A stretch of 49,133 bases of DNA from Chloroflexota bacterium (GCA_013152585.1 JAADGC010000029.1:1-49133); one strand, 5' to 3'; shown: positions 36,086-44,030, counted from the first letter of the stretch. Program-made: numbers and translations. The notes: generated by a model from the letters alone, not told the origin.

Positions 36086-36785
36086 ATTGGAAAATAGTTT
36101 CCCGGAAGTCTTGCTCAACTGCCAGCGCATCCCAGTTTTCTACTGGCTGCCAGCCATAGCCATCCAACAACAGGCGATAGTTCTTTTTTACGGCTTCGAT
36201 GGCATCTGCCAGGCCTACTTGGCGGATGTCATCGAAGGATTGCACCAGTCTGTGAAAACCAACCGTGATGGACCACAGACCAAAGATGATGTCCCCCTCG
36301 ATGACCCATCCCCTCTGCAAATCACCCTCTGCCAGTGCGTCTCGGATGATGCCGAGGACGACCTCGCTGCAGCGTTGTTCCATCGCCACCATGGTGCGAT
36401 ATCTCTCTTCGGTCGCCCGTTTCCAAATGGATGGCGACGAAGCCAGCCGCTCGATGTCGAACGTCTCGGGGTTGGACTCGGCGAGCATAAGGCGCACGAT
36501 GAGGATGCCGTAGGCGCGGTCGCGAGATGGCCGTTTGGCCTGTCGTACCTGCTCGAACAGCAGAGCCCTTTGGCTAATGGATTGCACGGCCAGGGCGACC
36601 AGCAGGTCCTCTTTAGTTTCAAAATGTCGATAGAGCGTCCCCACCGAATACTCAACTGCCTTGGCCAACTCCGACATCGTCAGGCTTAAAAAGCCCTTAT
36701 CGTGAATGAGTCGACGAGCCGTGCCCAGGATAAGGTTCTCCCGTTCCCCCCATTGTCGTTTGCGTCGCTCACTTGTTACAGTCAT
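36081..36785 (-). CDS. TetR/AcrR-family transcriptional regulator
   Basis: 234 aa. The N-terminal helix-turn-helix reads TARRLIHDKGFLSLTMSELAKAVEYSVGTLYRHFETKEDLLVAL (typical TetR signature, residues about 22-66). The rest is a helical ligand-binding domain with no recognised ligand. The start has AGGAG ten bases upstream, and the site overlaps a perfect palindrome. It is divergent from the B12-riboswitch methyltransferase operon. By analogy with other divergent TetR genes it probably controls that operon in response to the transported substrate or a product. Confidence 0.92.
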   Translation of the reverse strand: MTVTSERRKRQWGERENLILGTARRLIHDKGFLSLTMSELAKAVEYSVGTLYRHFETKEDLLVALAVQSISQRALLFEQVRQAKRPSRDRAYGILIVRLMLAESNPETFDIERLASSPSIWKRATEERYRTMVAMEQRCSEVVLGIIRDALAEGDLQRGWVIEGDIIFGLWSITVGFHRLVQSFDDIRQVGLADAIEAVKKNYRLLLDGYGWQPVENWDALAVEQDFRETIFQS

Positions 36786-36791
36786 GTTGAA

Positions 36792-36805
36792 CTGACTCCT
36801 GTCAG
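36792..36805. promoter_or_regulatory. Candidate TetR operator over the tetR ribosome site
   Basis: CTGACTCCTGTCAG is a perfect 5-bp inverted repeat with a 4-bp spacer, 7 bp before the regulator start. It shares TGAC/GTCA half-sites with the palindrome at 36894-36910. Confidence 0.45.
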
Positions 36806-36893
36806 AGAGAGAGGGTTTCTTTTTGTGGGATCAGAAAGCGCAAGGCGGGGGTGCGCAAGGCGGTCATTTCATCCAGGATCAGGCTAACACCTC

Positions 36894-36910
36894 TTGACAG
36901 CTTAGGTCAA
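36894..36910. promoter_or_regulatory. Candidate TetR operator over the -35 box
   Basis: TTGACAGCTTAGGTCAA: perfect TTGAC/GTCAA arms with a 7-bp spacer. The left arm is part of the -35 element of the methyltransferase operon, so binding would block RNA polymerase. Confidence 0.45.
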
Positions 36911-36922
36911 ATCAAGTATACT
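36894..36922 (+). promoter_or_regulatory. Promoter of the methyltransferase/transporter operon
   Basis: A perfect TTGACA (36894-36899), a 17-bp spacer and TATACT (36917-36922). The predicted transcript begins near 36929 and has a leader of about 540 nt before the first gene. Confidence 0.85.
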
Positions 36923-36988
36923 GCGCACTATATTGAATGATGTTCCTTTTTTGAATAATAGTCAAATAACCAATTCTTAGGTGAACGC

Positions 36989-36999
36989 GCTTCCTCTCC
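36989..36999 (+). promoter_or_regulatory. Putative antiterminator arm
   Basis: GCTTCCTCTCC is the exact reverse complement of the terminator 5' arm (GGAGAGGAAGC at 37196-37206) and nearly identical to the terminator 3' arm. It could capture the 5' arm and keep the terminator open, enclosing the riboswitch in the loop. It can also form a small local hairpin (TCTCC with GGAGA at about 37007). Confidence 0.5.
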
Positions 37000-37044
37000 G
37001 AATCTTGGAGAAGGAGCCTGGTGTCTCGTGTGAACCCACTCTTG

Positions 37045-37170
37045 TGTTTGCAGAGACTCCCGGTGCGAAGTTCGGTGAATCGCTATCGAGGCGAAAAACC
37101 GGCGCTGTCCCGCAACTGTAAGGTCAGGTTGATCCCAAGTGCCTGACCAAGCCAGACCGCTTGCTGTCCA
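37045..37170 (+). ncRNA. Cobalamin riboswitch aptamer
   Basis: The conserved core CTGTCCCGCAACTGTAAG (37105-37122) follows CCGGCG. Next is a 7-bp stem (GGTCAGG 37122-37128 with CCTGACC 37142-37148), then the B12-box-like GCCAGACCGCTTGC (37151-37164). Upstream, CCCGGTGCGAAG and TTCGGTGAATCG form the expected 5' part. The order matches the Rfam cobalamin family. It lies between the strong promoter and an intrinsic terminator, so it should control transcription read-through into the corrinoid methyltransferase operon. Exact ends are approximate. Confidence 0.9.
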
Positions 37171-37195
37171 CCTTTCAATGACGCATTTCCTCCGA

Positions 37196-37240
37196 GGAGA
37201 GGAAGCCGATCCCGCAAGGATGAGGTTTCCTCTCCTTTTT
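37196..37240 (+). terminator. Riboswitch-associated intrinsic terminator
   Basis: GGAGAGGAAGCC (37196-37207) pairs with GGTTTCCTCTCC (37224-37235; one G-U), followed by TTTTTGTTTT. It lies 25-30 bp past the aptamer, the normal place for an expression platform. Confidence 0.88.
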
Positions 37241-37466
37241 GTTTTACCCATTAACGCATAGGCTGGCATAGCCACAACCAAAGGCATTCACAACCCGGTG
37301 AACCTGGAATCCGGTAGACCGGGGATAGGCGGCGTCACTTCCACCGGCCCGGTTTTCGGGTCTACCGGTCACCTTGTTTACCTCGACCAAGATTAACGCA
37401 TACCTCGCACATTCTGCGGACAAACCATGTATTTAGCCGATCATCTCGAAGGAATTCGGAGACATC
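37241..37466 (+). other. Leader between terminator and first gene, with a large hairpin
   Basis: No gene. A long hairpin occupies 37297-37373: GGTGA pairs with TCACC, then CCGGTAGACC with GGTCTACCGG, with nested CCGGG/CCCGG inside. No T-run follows, so it is not an obvious terminator. ATTAACGCATA occurs at both ends of the stretch (about 37251 and 37393). GGAG at 37458-37461 is the ribosome site for the GTG at 37467. Confidence 0.6.
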
Positions 37467-39416
37467 GTGGCCATTCATCATTCTGCGTCCGAATCTAAAC
37501 ATAAGGTCGTCCTTCAGCCCTCGGGACGTAGTGGCATGGTGCCCGAGGGGATCACGCTTTTGGAGGCGGCGCGACGGTTGGGCGTGGGGATCGAGGCCAT
37601 CTGTGGGGGGCGAGAAAGCTGTAATAAGTGCATGGTACGGGTGGAAGAAGGCATGTTTCCCCAATATGATCTGCATTCCCTGGCTTCCCACCTGAGCCCA
37701 CCCGGCGAACGGGAATTGGCGTTCCGGCGGCGGGGGATTTTACCGTCGGGCTATCGCTTTTCGTGTACGGCGCGGGTGCGGGGTGATGTGCTGGTGACAG
37801 TGCCAGAGGAAAGTCGGGCGCAGAAGCAGGTCGTGCTCAAGCAGGCGTCCGGGCGAGCCATTGTCGTAGACCCTATTGTGCGCCTGCACTATCTCGAATT
37901 GGAGCCGACTCGGGCGGGCGACAGGGCCGACCGCCAGCGCCTATTATGCGAACTCGAACGTCGTTTCGGCTTGTCTGGCGTCGAGTTCGATTATCTCGCC
38001 CTGCGCGAGCTGTCAGAAACGCTACATAAAGCCGATGGTGCGGTGACGCTTACCGTGTGGGATCAGCGGCTGGTGATTCGCGTGCAGCCCGGCTACCATG
38101 AACAGCCGCTGGGCCTGGCGGTCGATGTGGGCTCGACCACTTTGGCCGCGTATCTGTGTGACCTGCGTACGGGCGAACTGTTGGCCACGGCCACGGACAT
38201 GAACCCCCAGGTGACCTATGGCGATGACATCATGTCGCGCATTTCTTACGCCAACGAGGTGGCCAGCGGCCGCGATCGCCTGCATGGCGCCGTCATTCGC
38301 GCCATCAACCAACTGGCCCGGAATGCTACCCGGCAGGTGGGGTTGCGCGTCAGGGATATCGTCGATATGACGATGGTGGGGAACAGTGTCATGCACCATT
38401 TGGCACTGAACCTGCACCCGCGGTCCCTGGGCGTGGCCCCCTTCATTCCCGTGGTCGAGGATGCTCTCGATCTGAAGGCCTCCGCAATCGGCCTACGCTT
38501 TCATCCCGGCGCCCGCCTGCATGTCTTGCCCCTGGAGGCTGGCTTTGTGGGCGCCGACAATGTGGGCGTGATCCTCTCGGAGCAGCCTCATCGACAGGAT
38601 GAAGTGATGCTCGTGATCGATGTGGGCACCAATGGCGAATTGTTGCTGGGCAATCGCGAACGCCTGTTGTGTACATCCAGCCCCACCGGCCCCGCCCTCG
38701 AAGGCGCGCAGATCACCCACGGCATGCGGGCTGCACCCGGCGCCATCGAGCGCATTCGCATCGATCCCGAAACCCTGGACGTGCGCTTCAAGGTCATCGG
38801 CGAGGAGCGCTGGAGTGACGAATTACCACCGGGAAAAATCCAGGCGCGGGGCATTTGTGGATCGGGCATCATCGAAGCGGTGGTGGAACTGTTCGCCGCC
38901 GGAGTGATCACGGCCAGTGGGCGTTTCGCCAGGGGATTGGATACGCCGCACCTGATCGAAAGCGACGGCCTGAAAGCCTTTGTGCTGGTCGACGCCACCC
39001 AATCGGCCACGGGGTCTCCCATCGTGGCGTCGCAACGGGATGTGCGCAACATCCAACTTGCCAAGGCCTCACTGCTTGTGGCCGCGCAATTGCTCATGCA
39101 GGAGTGGGGCGTCGATGCCGTTGACCGCATCGTTCTGGCGGGGGCATTCGGCAATGTGATTGATCCGGCCTACGCCCTGGCATTGGGCATGATCCCCCCC
39201 TGCCCTCTCGATAAAATAACTTCGGCTGGCAATGCCGCCGGTGACGGCGCCTGTATTGCCTTACTCAACAGAGCGATGCGTCTTGAGGCTGCAGGCGTCG
39301 CCCGTTGGGTCGAGCATGTAGACCAGCCGTTGGCAGATGAGTTTCAGTCCCTCTTTATGGCAGCCCTATCATTTCCCCCCATCCCCGAGGCGATTTATGC
39401 AACAAGACGAAAGTAA
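37467..39416 (+). CDS. Reductive activator of corrinoid enzymes (RACE; RamA-like ferredoxin-ASKHA protein)
   Basis: 649 aa from GTG at 37467. Uses electrons through an iron-sulfur cluster and ATP to reduce inactive Co(II) corrinoid back to Co(I). The N-terminal plant-type [2Fe-2S] ferredoxin domain has Cys46, Cys52, Cys55 and Cys100 (CGGRESCNKC and FSCTARV). A linker leads to the ASKHA ATPase domain: GLAVDVGSTTLAAYLCD near residue 213, TMVGNSVMHHLALNLHP, MLVIDVGTNGELLLGN, SPTGPALEGAQI and ARGICGSGIIEAV. This is the [2Fe-2S] bacterial type, not the [4Fe-4S] methanogen RamA. First gene of the operon; it overlaps the corrinoid protein start by 20 bp. Confidence 0.93.
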   Translation: MAIHHSASESKHKVVLQPSGRSGMVPEGITLLEAARRLGVGIEAICGGRESCNKCMVRVEEGMFPQYDLHSLASHLSPPGERELAFRRRGILPSGYRFSCTARVRGDVLVTVPEESRAQKQVVLKQASGRAIVVDPIVRLHYLELEPTRAGDRADRQRLLCELERRFGLSGVEFDYLALRELSETLHKADGAVTLTVWDQRLVIRVQPGYHEQPLGLAVDVGSTTLAAYLCDLRTGELLATATDMNPQVTYGDDIMSRISYANEVASGRDRLHGAVIRAINQLARNATRQVGLRVRDIVDMTMVGNSVMHHLALNLHPRSLGVAPFIPVVEDALDLKASAIGLRFHPGARLHVLPLEAGFVGADNVGVILSEQPHRQDEVMLVIDVGTNGELLLGNRERLLCTSSPTGPALEGAQITHGMRAAPGAIERIRIDPETLDVRFKVIGEERWSDELPPGKIQARGICGSGIIEAVVELFAAGVITASGRFARGLDTPHLIESDGLKAFVLVDATQSATGSPIVASQRDVRNIQLAKASLLVAAQLLMQEWGVDAVDRIVLAGAFGNVIDPAYALALGMIPPCPLDKITSAGNAAGDGACIALLNRAMRLEAAGVARWVEHVDQPLADEFQSLFMAALSFPPIPEAIYATRRK

Positions 39417-40083
39417 CATCGAAGTCATGCGCGAGAGGCTGCGCGCCGGCATCACAGCCGGTAATAAGCTGCAGGGTGTGCAACTGGCCCAGGAGGCGTT
39501 GGCGGCCCAGATGTCGCCACTGGAATTCTTTCACGCCGTCATCGATCCGGTGCTGGTAGAAGTCGGCGATCGTTTTTCCCGCCTGGAAATATTTCTGCCG
39601 GAGCTGATGCGGGCGGGGATGGTTGTGAAAGCGATGCAGGAAGAGGTGCTGGAACCAGCGGTGCTGGTGGGGACAGGGGAAAGCAGCATCGTTGGCCGGG
39701 TCGTCATCGGCGCCTGTCAGGGTGATATTCATGATATCGGTAAAAATATGGTGGCGTTGATGCTCCAGGTCAATGGCTTTGAGGTCACGGATTTGGGCAC
39801 CAACGTGGCTCCCCGCACCTTCATCGAGACCGCTCGCCAGAAGCAGGCGGACATCATCGCCATGTCTTCACTGTTGACCACCTCGATGCCCTACATCCGA
39901 GATCTGGTGCAGTTGCTGGAAGGCTACGGCCTGCGCGATCAGTTCCTTGTCGTCGCCGGCGGCGCCGCCGTGACCCACGATTGGGCGCAGTCTGTGGGAG
40001 TCGATGGCTTCGGCGAAGACGCGGTGGAGGCTGTCAATGTCTGCCAGAATTTGTTATTGCCCCGTAAGGAGGGCCATGTATGA
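39397..40083 (+). CDS. Corrinoid protein A (MtbC/MttC-type methyl carrier)
   Basis: 228 aa from ATG at 39397, preceded by GAGG. The N-terminal helical cap (about 1-95; FHAVIDPVLVEVGDRFSRLEIFLPELMRAG) is the B12-binding-2 domain. The C-terminal Rossmann domain has GDIHDIGKNMVALML, the D-x-H-x-x-G motif whose His ligates cobalt, then MSSLLTTSMPYIRD and VVAGGAAV. It carries the methyl group from methyltransferase A to the next acceptor. Its stop overlaps the methyltransferase start by ATGA, so the two are probably made in matched amounts. Confidence 0.95.
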   Translation: MQQDESNIEVMRERLRAGITAGNKLQGVQLAQEALAAQMSPLEFFHAVIDPVLVEVGDRFSRLEIFLPELMRAGMVVKAMQEEVLEPAVLVGTGESSIVGRVVIGACQGDIHDIGKNMVALMLQVNGFEVTDLGTNVAPRTFIETARQKQADIIAMSSLLTTSMPYIRDLVQLLEGYGLRDQFLVVAGGAAVTHDWAQSVGVDGFGEDAVEAVNVCQNLLLPRKEGHV

Positions 40084-41462
40084 GAAACACCACGCGTTTA
40101 CTCGATGTTTTGGACAGGATGGAGTCCGGCCCCATCGTGGAGGAGTCGCAATGGGACATGTTCATGGTCCCCGACGAGGTCGCCCGCGTGCAGGTCGAAT
40201 TTGATATCGATCTGAACGCACTCGGCGACAAGCTGGTTTCCGCTGACGATGCCCTGGCCGACCGCGTATTCGCGGCGGGACTGACGCTGGCCGAGCGCCT
40301 GGGTGTTTACTGCATCAGCACCTCGCGCCAGATCAAGTTTAGCCGGGCGGAGATCCTTGCCGCCCTGGCCGTGGCCCCCACCGAGGTGACGTTTGGCGAA
40401 GGCGGCGACCGTCACACCGAGCGCAAGCGTCAGGTCGAAGACCCCGCCCATCTCACGATCAAAGGCGGCGGCGTGGGCACGCCCATTCCCGAGCATCTAT
40501 ACCTGGCCGTGCATCAATCCTACGCCCAGGAGTCGCTGGTCGATGGCATGATCAATTGCACGCTGGAGCGAGTCTATGGCCGCGAGATACGCAGTCGTTC
40601 GCCCTGGGAGGTGCTGGGCGGATGGCACGAGGTCGAGTTGACCAAGGCCGCTTGTCGTCGCGCCGGTCGGCCGGGATTGGGTCTGGGCTGTGTGGAGAAT
40701 GCGGTGTCAGAATTATCCGAGCTGTCGGCGACTTCGTATGGGGGCTTCAGCCCCAATGACTGGCATCACATCGCCATGATATCCGAATTCAAGACCGACT
40801 ACGGTGCGCTCACCAAGCTGGCTCATCTCGTGCGCACGGGCAGCGTCATTCACGCCTTCTACAATACCATTTATGGTGGCTCGGTGGGCGGCAAAGAGGG
40901 CATGGCCATCGCCATTGTGGCCGGCAGCATCCTCTTACAGATGATCTACATGACCAATACTCATTCGGTCTCTCCCGCCCATCCTTTTTACGACAACGAC
41001 ACCACGCCGGAGATCATTCAGGCTATCAGCGTGGGCCATCAGGCACTGGCCCGCAACAGCCGCCTGCTCACCGATCTCGTGATCACGCCGGTGAGCGGAC
41101 CCGGTACAAGCACCCTGTTGTACGAAACCGCCGCCATGGCGATTATGGCGGCAGCGTCGGGAAGCTGTGGCCTGATCGGACCTCGCTCTGCCGCCGGCAT
41201 CCATCCCGCCCATGTCTCTGGCCTGGAAGCGCGCTGGATGGCAGAGGTGGCGCACGCGGCCGCGGGCATTTCGCGGGGCGAGGCCGATGCCCTGGTGCGG
41301 CAACTGGTGGCGTTGTATCAACCTACTCTGAATAAACGCCCCATCGGAAAACCCTTCCCCGAAGTCTACGATCCCGTCATGCTTCGGCCTTCGCCAGAGT
41401 GGCAGGGCACGTATGAGGTGGTCAAACAAGAACTCGCACAAATGGGATTGGCCATCCCCTGA
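40080..41462 (+). CDS. MttB-superfamily corrinoid methyltransferase A (no pyrrolysine)
   Basis: 460 aa, standard for trimethylamine methyltransferase (COG5598) relatives. The open frame has no internal amber codon, so it belongs with the non-pyrrolysine group that includes glycine betaine, proline betaine, carnitine and butyrobetaine demethylases. Visible family features: ERLGVYCISTSRQIKFSRAEIL, GGGVGTPIPEHLYLAVHQSY, NAVSELSELSATSYGGF, the GGSVGGKEGMAIAI turn and GPRSAAGIHPAHVSGLEARWMAEVAHA. It transfers a methyl group from an N-methylated (usually quaternary amine) substrate to corrinoid protein A. Substrate unknown; it differs clearly from methyltransferase B. Confidence 0.92.
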   Translation: MRNTTRLLDVLDRMESGPIVEESQWDMFMVPDEVARVQVEFDIDLNALGDKLVSADDALADRVFAAGLTLAERLGVYCISTSRQIKFSRAEILAALAVAPTEVTFGEGGDRHTERKRQVEDPAHLTIKGGGVGTPIPEHLYLAVHQSYAQESLVDGMINCTLERVYGREIRSRSPWEVLGGWHEVELTKAACRRAGRPGLGLGCVENAVSELSELSATSYGGFSPNDWHHIAMISEFKTDYGALTKLAHLVRTGSVIHAFYNTIYGGSVGGKEGMAIAIVAGSILLQMIYMTNTHSVSPAHPFYDNDTTPEIIQAISVGHQALARNSRLLTDLVITPVSGPGTSTLLYETAAMAIMAAASGSCGLIGPRSAAGIHPAHVSGLEARWMAEVAHAAAGISRGEADALVRQLVALYQPTLNKRPIGKPFPEVYDPVMLRPSPEWQGTYEVVKQELAQMGLAIP

Positions 41463-41942
41463 CATGCTCTGGAAATAGTCGTTAGTCCTTAGTCATGGCC
41501 ACGAGAAGACGACGTAGGCAAGCCACTGAGGATCAATCCGCAGCCCGAACTAGTACACGCAGGCGTCAATAGCGCTACGGTTATCCAGCGTTAGCCGCAT
41601 CCGTGATGCGGCGGGTTAGGCGGCGAAAACGGCGCATCACGGATGCGCCGGGCGCTCGACAACCCTCCTATTATTCAGGCCGTCGTGTACTAGCCGCTCG
41701 ACAGTTTCATGTTCGTGTCACCCTGAGTGGGTCGAAGAGGCCCCTCACGCAAGTGCACAACACCAACGAAGGGTCTCGCCCTTCGAAACTCGAAAGTGAT
41801 GCGGCGTGTAACAACCTCCGGCGCCTCATGGATGCACCTTTTGTGAGTGCATCAGAAGAGTGCCGCACCCAAATCCGCAATTCGCAATTCGCAATCCGAA
41901 ATTCCCGATTCCCAATTCCCATCCCCCATCGAGGAGTGAACA
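41463..41942. other. 480-bp intergenic stretch between the two methyltransferase genes
   Basis: No gene. It contains an inverted pair built on GCATCCGTGATGC (about 41597-41609) and GCATCACGGATGC (about 41633-41645). It also has a CCCTGAGTGGGTCGAAGAGG / GAAGGGTCTCGCCCTTCG dispersed fragment (about 41720-41790). A degenerate AATTCGCAATTCGCAATCC-type tandem (about 41876-41930) runs up to the GAGGAG ribosome site of the next gene. No clear promoter was identified; the second half of the operon may have its own. Confidence 0.6.
41876..41930 (+). repeat. Degenerate short tandem repeat (AATTCGC/AATTCCC)
   Basis: Repeated 7-9 base units, AATTCGCAATTCGCAATCC and then ATTCCCGATTCCCAATTCCC, lie immediately before the Shine-Dalgarno of the second methyltransferase. 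Low complexity, perhaps length-variable between strains. Confidence 0.65.
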
Positions 41943-43337
41943 ATGCAAAGTAACTGGTTAGTCGAAATTATGAAACGGGCGCAAAGCGGCCCGTACATCA
42001 AAGAAAAGGAGTTTGAGTTGGCGCTGATTAAGCGGATCAGGAAACTGGTCAAGGAGTATGGCATCAAATACGATGCCAATACGCTTGTCCCCGCGGATGA
42101 TGGCATGGCCGACCGCGTCTTTCAGGCAGGCCTGGACCTGTTCGTCGAATTCGGCGCTTACTGCCAGTCCACCGAACGCCAAATCCTCTTCAGTCGCGAT
42201 GAGGTGCTGGATATTCTCGCCATGGCACCTTCCTCCGTCACCCTGGGCACGGGCAAGGACGCCGTGGTCATGCGCCACCGCGGCGTCGAGGATCCTACAC
42301 CGGCCACGATGCACTCTGGCCCCACCGGTACGCCTGCCTCCGAAAAGTATCATCCCCAGATCCTGCTCTCGTGTGCCCAAGAGCCGTTGGTAGATTGTCT
42401 GGGCGCGGGCTCGGTGGCCACCTACCTGGGCGCGGACATCATTCCCGGCACACCGCTGGAGCTGCTGGGTGCTCGCCGCGACGCCAGTGTGGCCCGCGAG
42501 GCCGTGCGCATGGCCGGACGACCGGGTATGCACATCAACGATGTGGCCGTATCCCTCACTTGTGCCGGCAAGATGGCAGCCTGCGATCCCGACGCCGGTC
42601 TGCGTCCCAGCGATGGCATTCTCGTTTCGCAGATGGTGGAGCTCAAGACCGATTTCGATCAGCTCTCCCGCGTGGCCCATCTCTACAACATCGGTGGCAT
42701 CACTGTCGATCTGATGACGCCGTTGCTGGGGGGACTGGGGGGTCGGGCCGAGGGCACGGCGGTGGTGTCGGTGGCGGATCATCTGCTGGGTGTCGTGCTC
42801 TATGATGTGGATTACCACATGTTCTCGCTCACCCATCTGAACTACGTCAATAACACCGATCCGATGGGCATCTGGACGCAAGCCATGGTAGGCCAGGCCC
42901 TCTCGCGTAACACCCCCATCATCCTGCTCAACGACATCTACGTCCTCTCCGGTCCCGGCACGACCGAGCTGCTGTACGAATGTGCGGCGGGGGCAATGGT
43001 AGGGACCGTGTGTGGCTTCAACATGCAAGGGGCAGGCACAACCGGCGGCTTCAATCGCGACCACACCACCGGTTTGGAGGCGCGCTTCATCGCCGAAACC
43101 TCACGGGCGTCGTTGGGGTTCAGTCGTGAGGAAGCCTCGGAATTAATCCCCGAAATCATGAAGGGCTACATCCACACCCTTTCCAACCCCAACCGCGGAC
43201 GTCCTTTCCCCGAAGTGTATGATGTGGAGACCGTTCAGCCTACAGCAGAATGGCTGGATATGACCTATTCTGTCAAAGAAGAACTTAGCAAGCTTGGCAT
43301 CAATTTTCAATACGCTCCCCGGCCCATCTCTTCGTAA
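41943..43337 (+). CDS. MttB-superfamily corrinoid methyltransferase B (no pyrrolysine)
   Basis: 464 aa; GAGGAG lies seven bases before the ATG. Same fold family as methyltransferase A and also without an in-frame amber codon. Comparable blocks: LFVEFGAYCQSTERQILFSRDEVL, GPTGTPASEKYHPQILLSC, GRPGMHINDVAVSLTCAGK, VLSGPGTTELLYECAAGAM and TTGGFNRDHTTGLEARFIAETSRA. The N-terminal half diverges from A, including substrate-side loops, so the two enzymes probably act on different methylated compounds or different N-methyl states. It is followed after 13 bp by its own corrinoid protein. Confidence 0.92.
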   Translation: MQSNWLVEIMKRAQSGPYIKEKEFELALIKRIRKLVKEYGIKYDANTLVPADDGMADRVFQAGLDLFVEFGAYCQSTERQILFSRDEVLDILAMAPSSVTLGTGKDAVVMRHRGVEDPTPATMHSGPTGTPASEKYHPQILLSCAQEPLVDCLGAGSVATYLGADIIPGTPLELLGARRDASVAREAVRMAGRPGMHINDVAVSLTCAGKMAACDPDAGLRPSDGILVSQMVELKTDFDQLSRVAHLYNIGGITVDLMTPLLGGLGGRAEGTAVVSVADHLLGVVLYDVDYHMFSLTHLNYVNNTDPMGIWTQAMVGQALSRNTPIILLNDIYVLSGPGTTELLYECAAGAMVGTVCGFNMQGAGTTGGFNRDHTTGLEARFIAETSRASLGFSREEASELIPEIMKGYIHTLSNPNRGRPFPEVYDVETVQPTAEWLDMTYSVKEELSKLGINFQYAPRPISS

Positions 43338-43350
43338 GGAGGAACGCTTC

Positions 43351-44010
43351 ATGAGTATCCCTGAATCTATCGCAAAACCACTCTACGACGCCTTTATCGA
43401 GGGCGACGAGGACGCCGCCAACGAATTGACGCAACAGGCACTCCAGGCCGGGCTCGATCCCCTGGAGATCATCAACACCGTTATAGTGCCGGCGCTCACC
43501 GAGGTCGGGCGCCTGTTTCAACTGGGAGAATTCTTTTTGCCAGAGTTGATGATGGCGGGCGAGGCCGCGGAGGTTGCCAGTAAGCACCTCGAAGCCGCCA
43601 TTATCGTCTCGGGGCAGGCCAGCCAAAAACTGGGCACTGTTGTGTTGGGAACGGTCGAAGGTGATGTGCACGAGATCGGTAAGAACATCGTGGCGACCAT
43701 GCTGCGTGCCCATGGCTTCGAGGTGGTCGACCTGGGACGAAACGTCTCGCCCAGCGCCTTCGTCGATGCCGCCCAAGAGCGTAAAGCCCATGTGATCGGC
43801 CTGTCTTCGTTGATGACCACCACGCGTCCGGCTGCCCAACACACGATTCAGCTATTCTCAGAATTGGGATTGCGGGACCAGTATAGCTTGATGGTCGGCG
43901 GTGGCTCTGTCACCGAGGAGTGGGCTTCTGAGCTTGGTGTCGGATATTCCCCAGATGCCGCTGGTGCGGTAGAATTGTGTAAACGACTCGTCGGGATCAA
44001 CCCTTCATAG
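43351..44010 (+). CDS. Corrinoid protein B (MtbC/MttC-type methyl carrier)
   Basis: 219 aa from ATG at 43351, with AAGGAGG eight bases upstream. The cap domain has ELTQQALQAGLDPLEIINTVIVPALTEVG and FFLPELMMAGEAAEVA. The Rossmann domain has GDVHEIGKNIVATMLRAHGFEVVDLG (cobalt-ligating His in D-V-H-E-I-G), GLSSLMTTTRPAAQ and MVGGGSVTEEWASELG. Partner of methyltransferase B. The gene order (enzyme then carrier) is the mirror of pair A (carrier then enzyme). Confidence 0.95.
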   Translation: MSIPESIAKPLYDAFIEGDEDAANELTQQALQAGLDPLEIINTVIVPALTEVGRLFQLGEFFLPELMMAGEAAEVASKHLEAAIIVSGQASQKLGTVVLGTVEGDVHEIGKNIVATMLRAHGFEVVDLGRNVSPSAFVDAAQERKAHVIGLSSLMTTTRPAAQHTIQLFSELGLRDQYSLMVGGGSVTEEWASELGVGYSPDAAGAVELCKRLVGINPS

Positions 44011-44030
44011 TGTTAAGCCTTGAGACGCTG

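Noticed and set aside
41603-41953. 116-residue frame between the two methyltransferases
   Set aside because: It translates palindromes and a short tandem repeat and runs past the next start codon in a different frame.
40080-43337. Possible pyrrolysine (amber) codon in the MttB-like genes
   Set aside because: Both frames are open throughout with no internal TAG, and both end at the usual family length, so these are non-pyrrolysine members.
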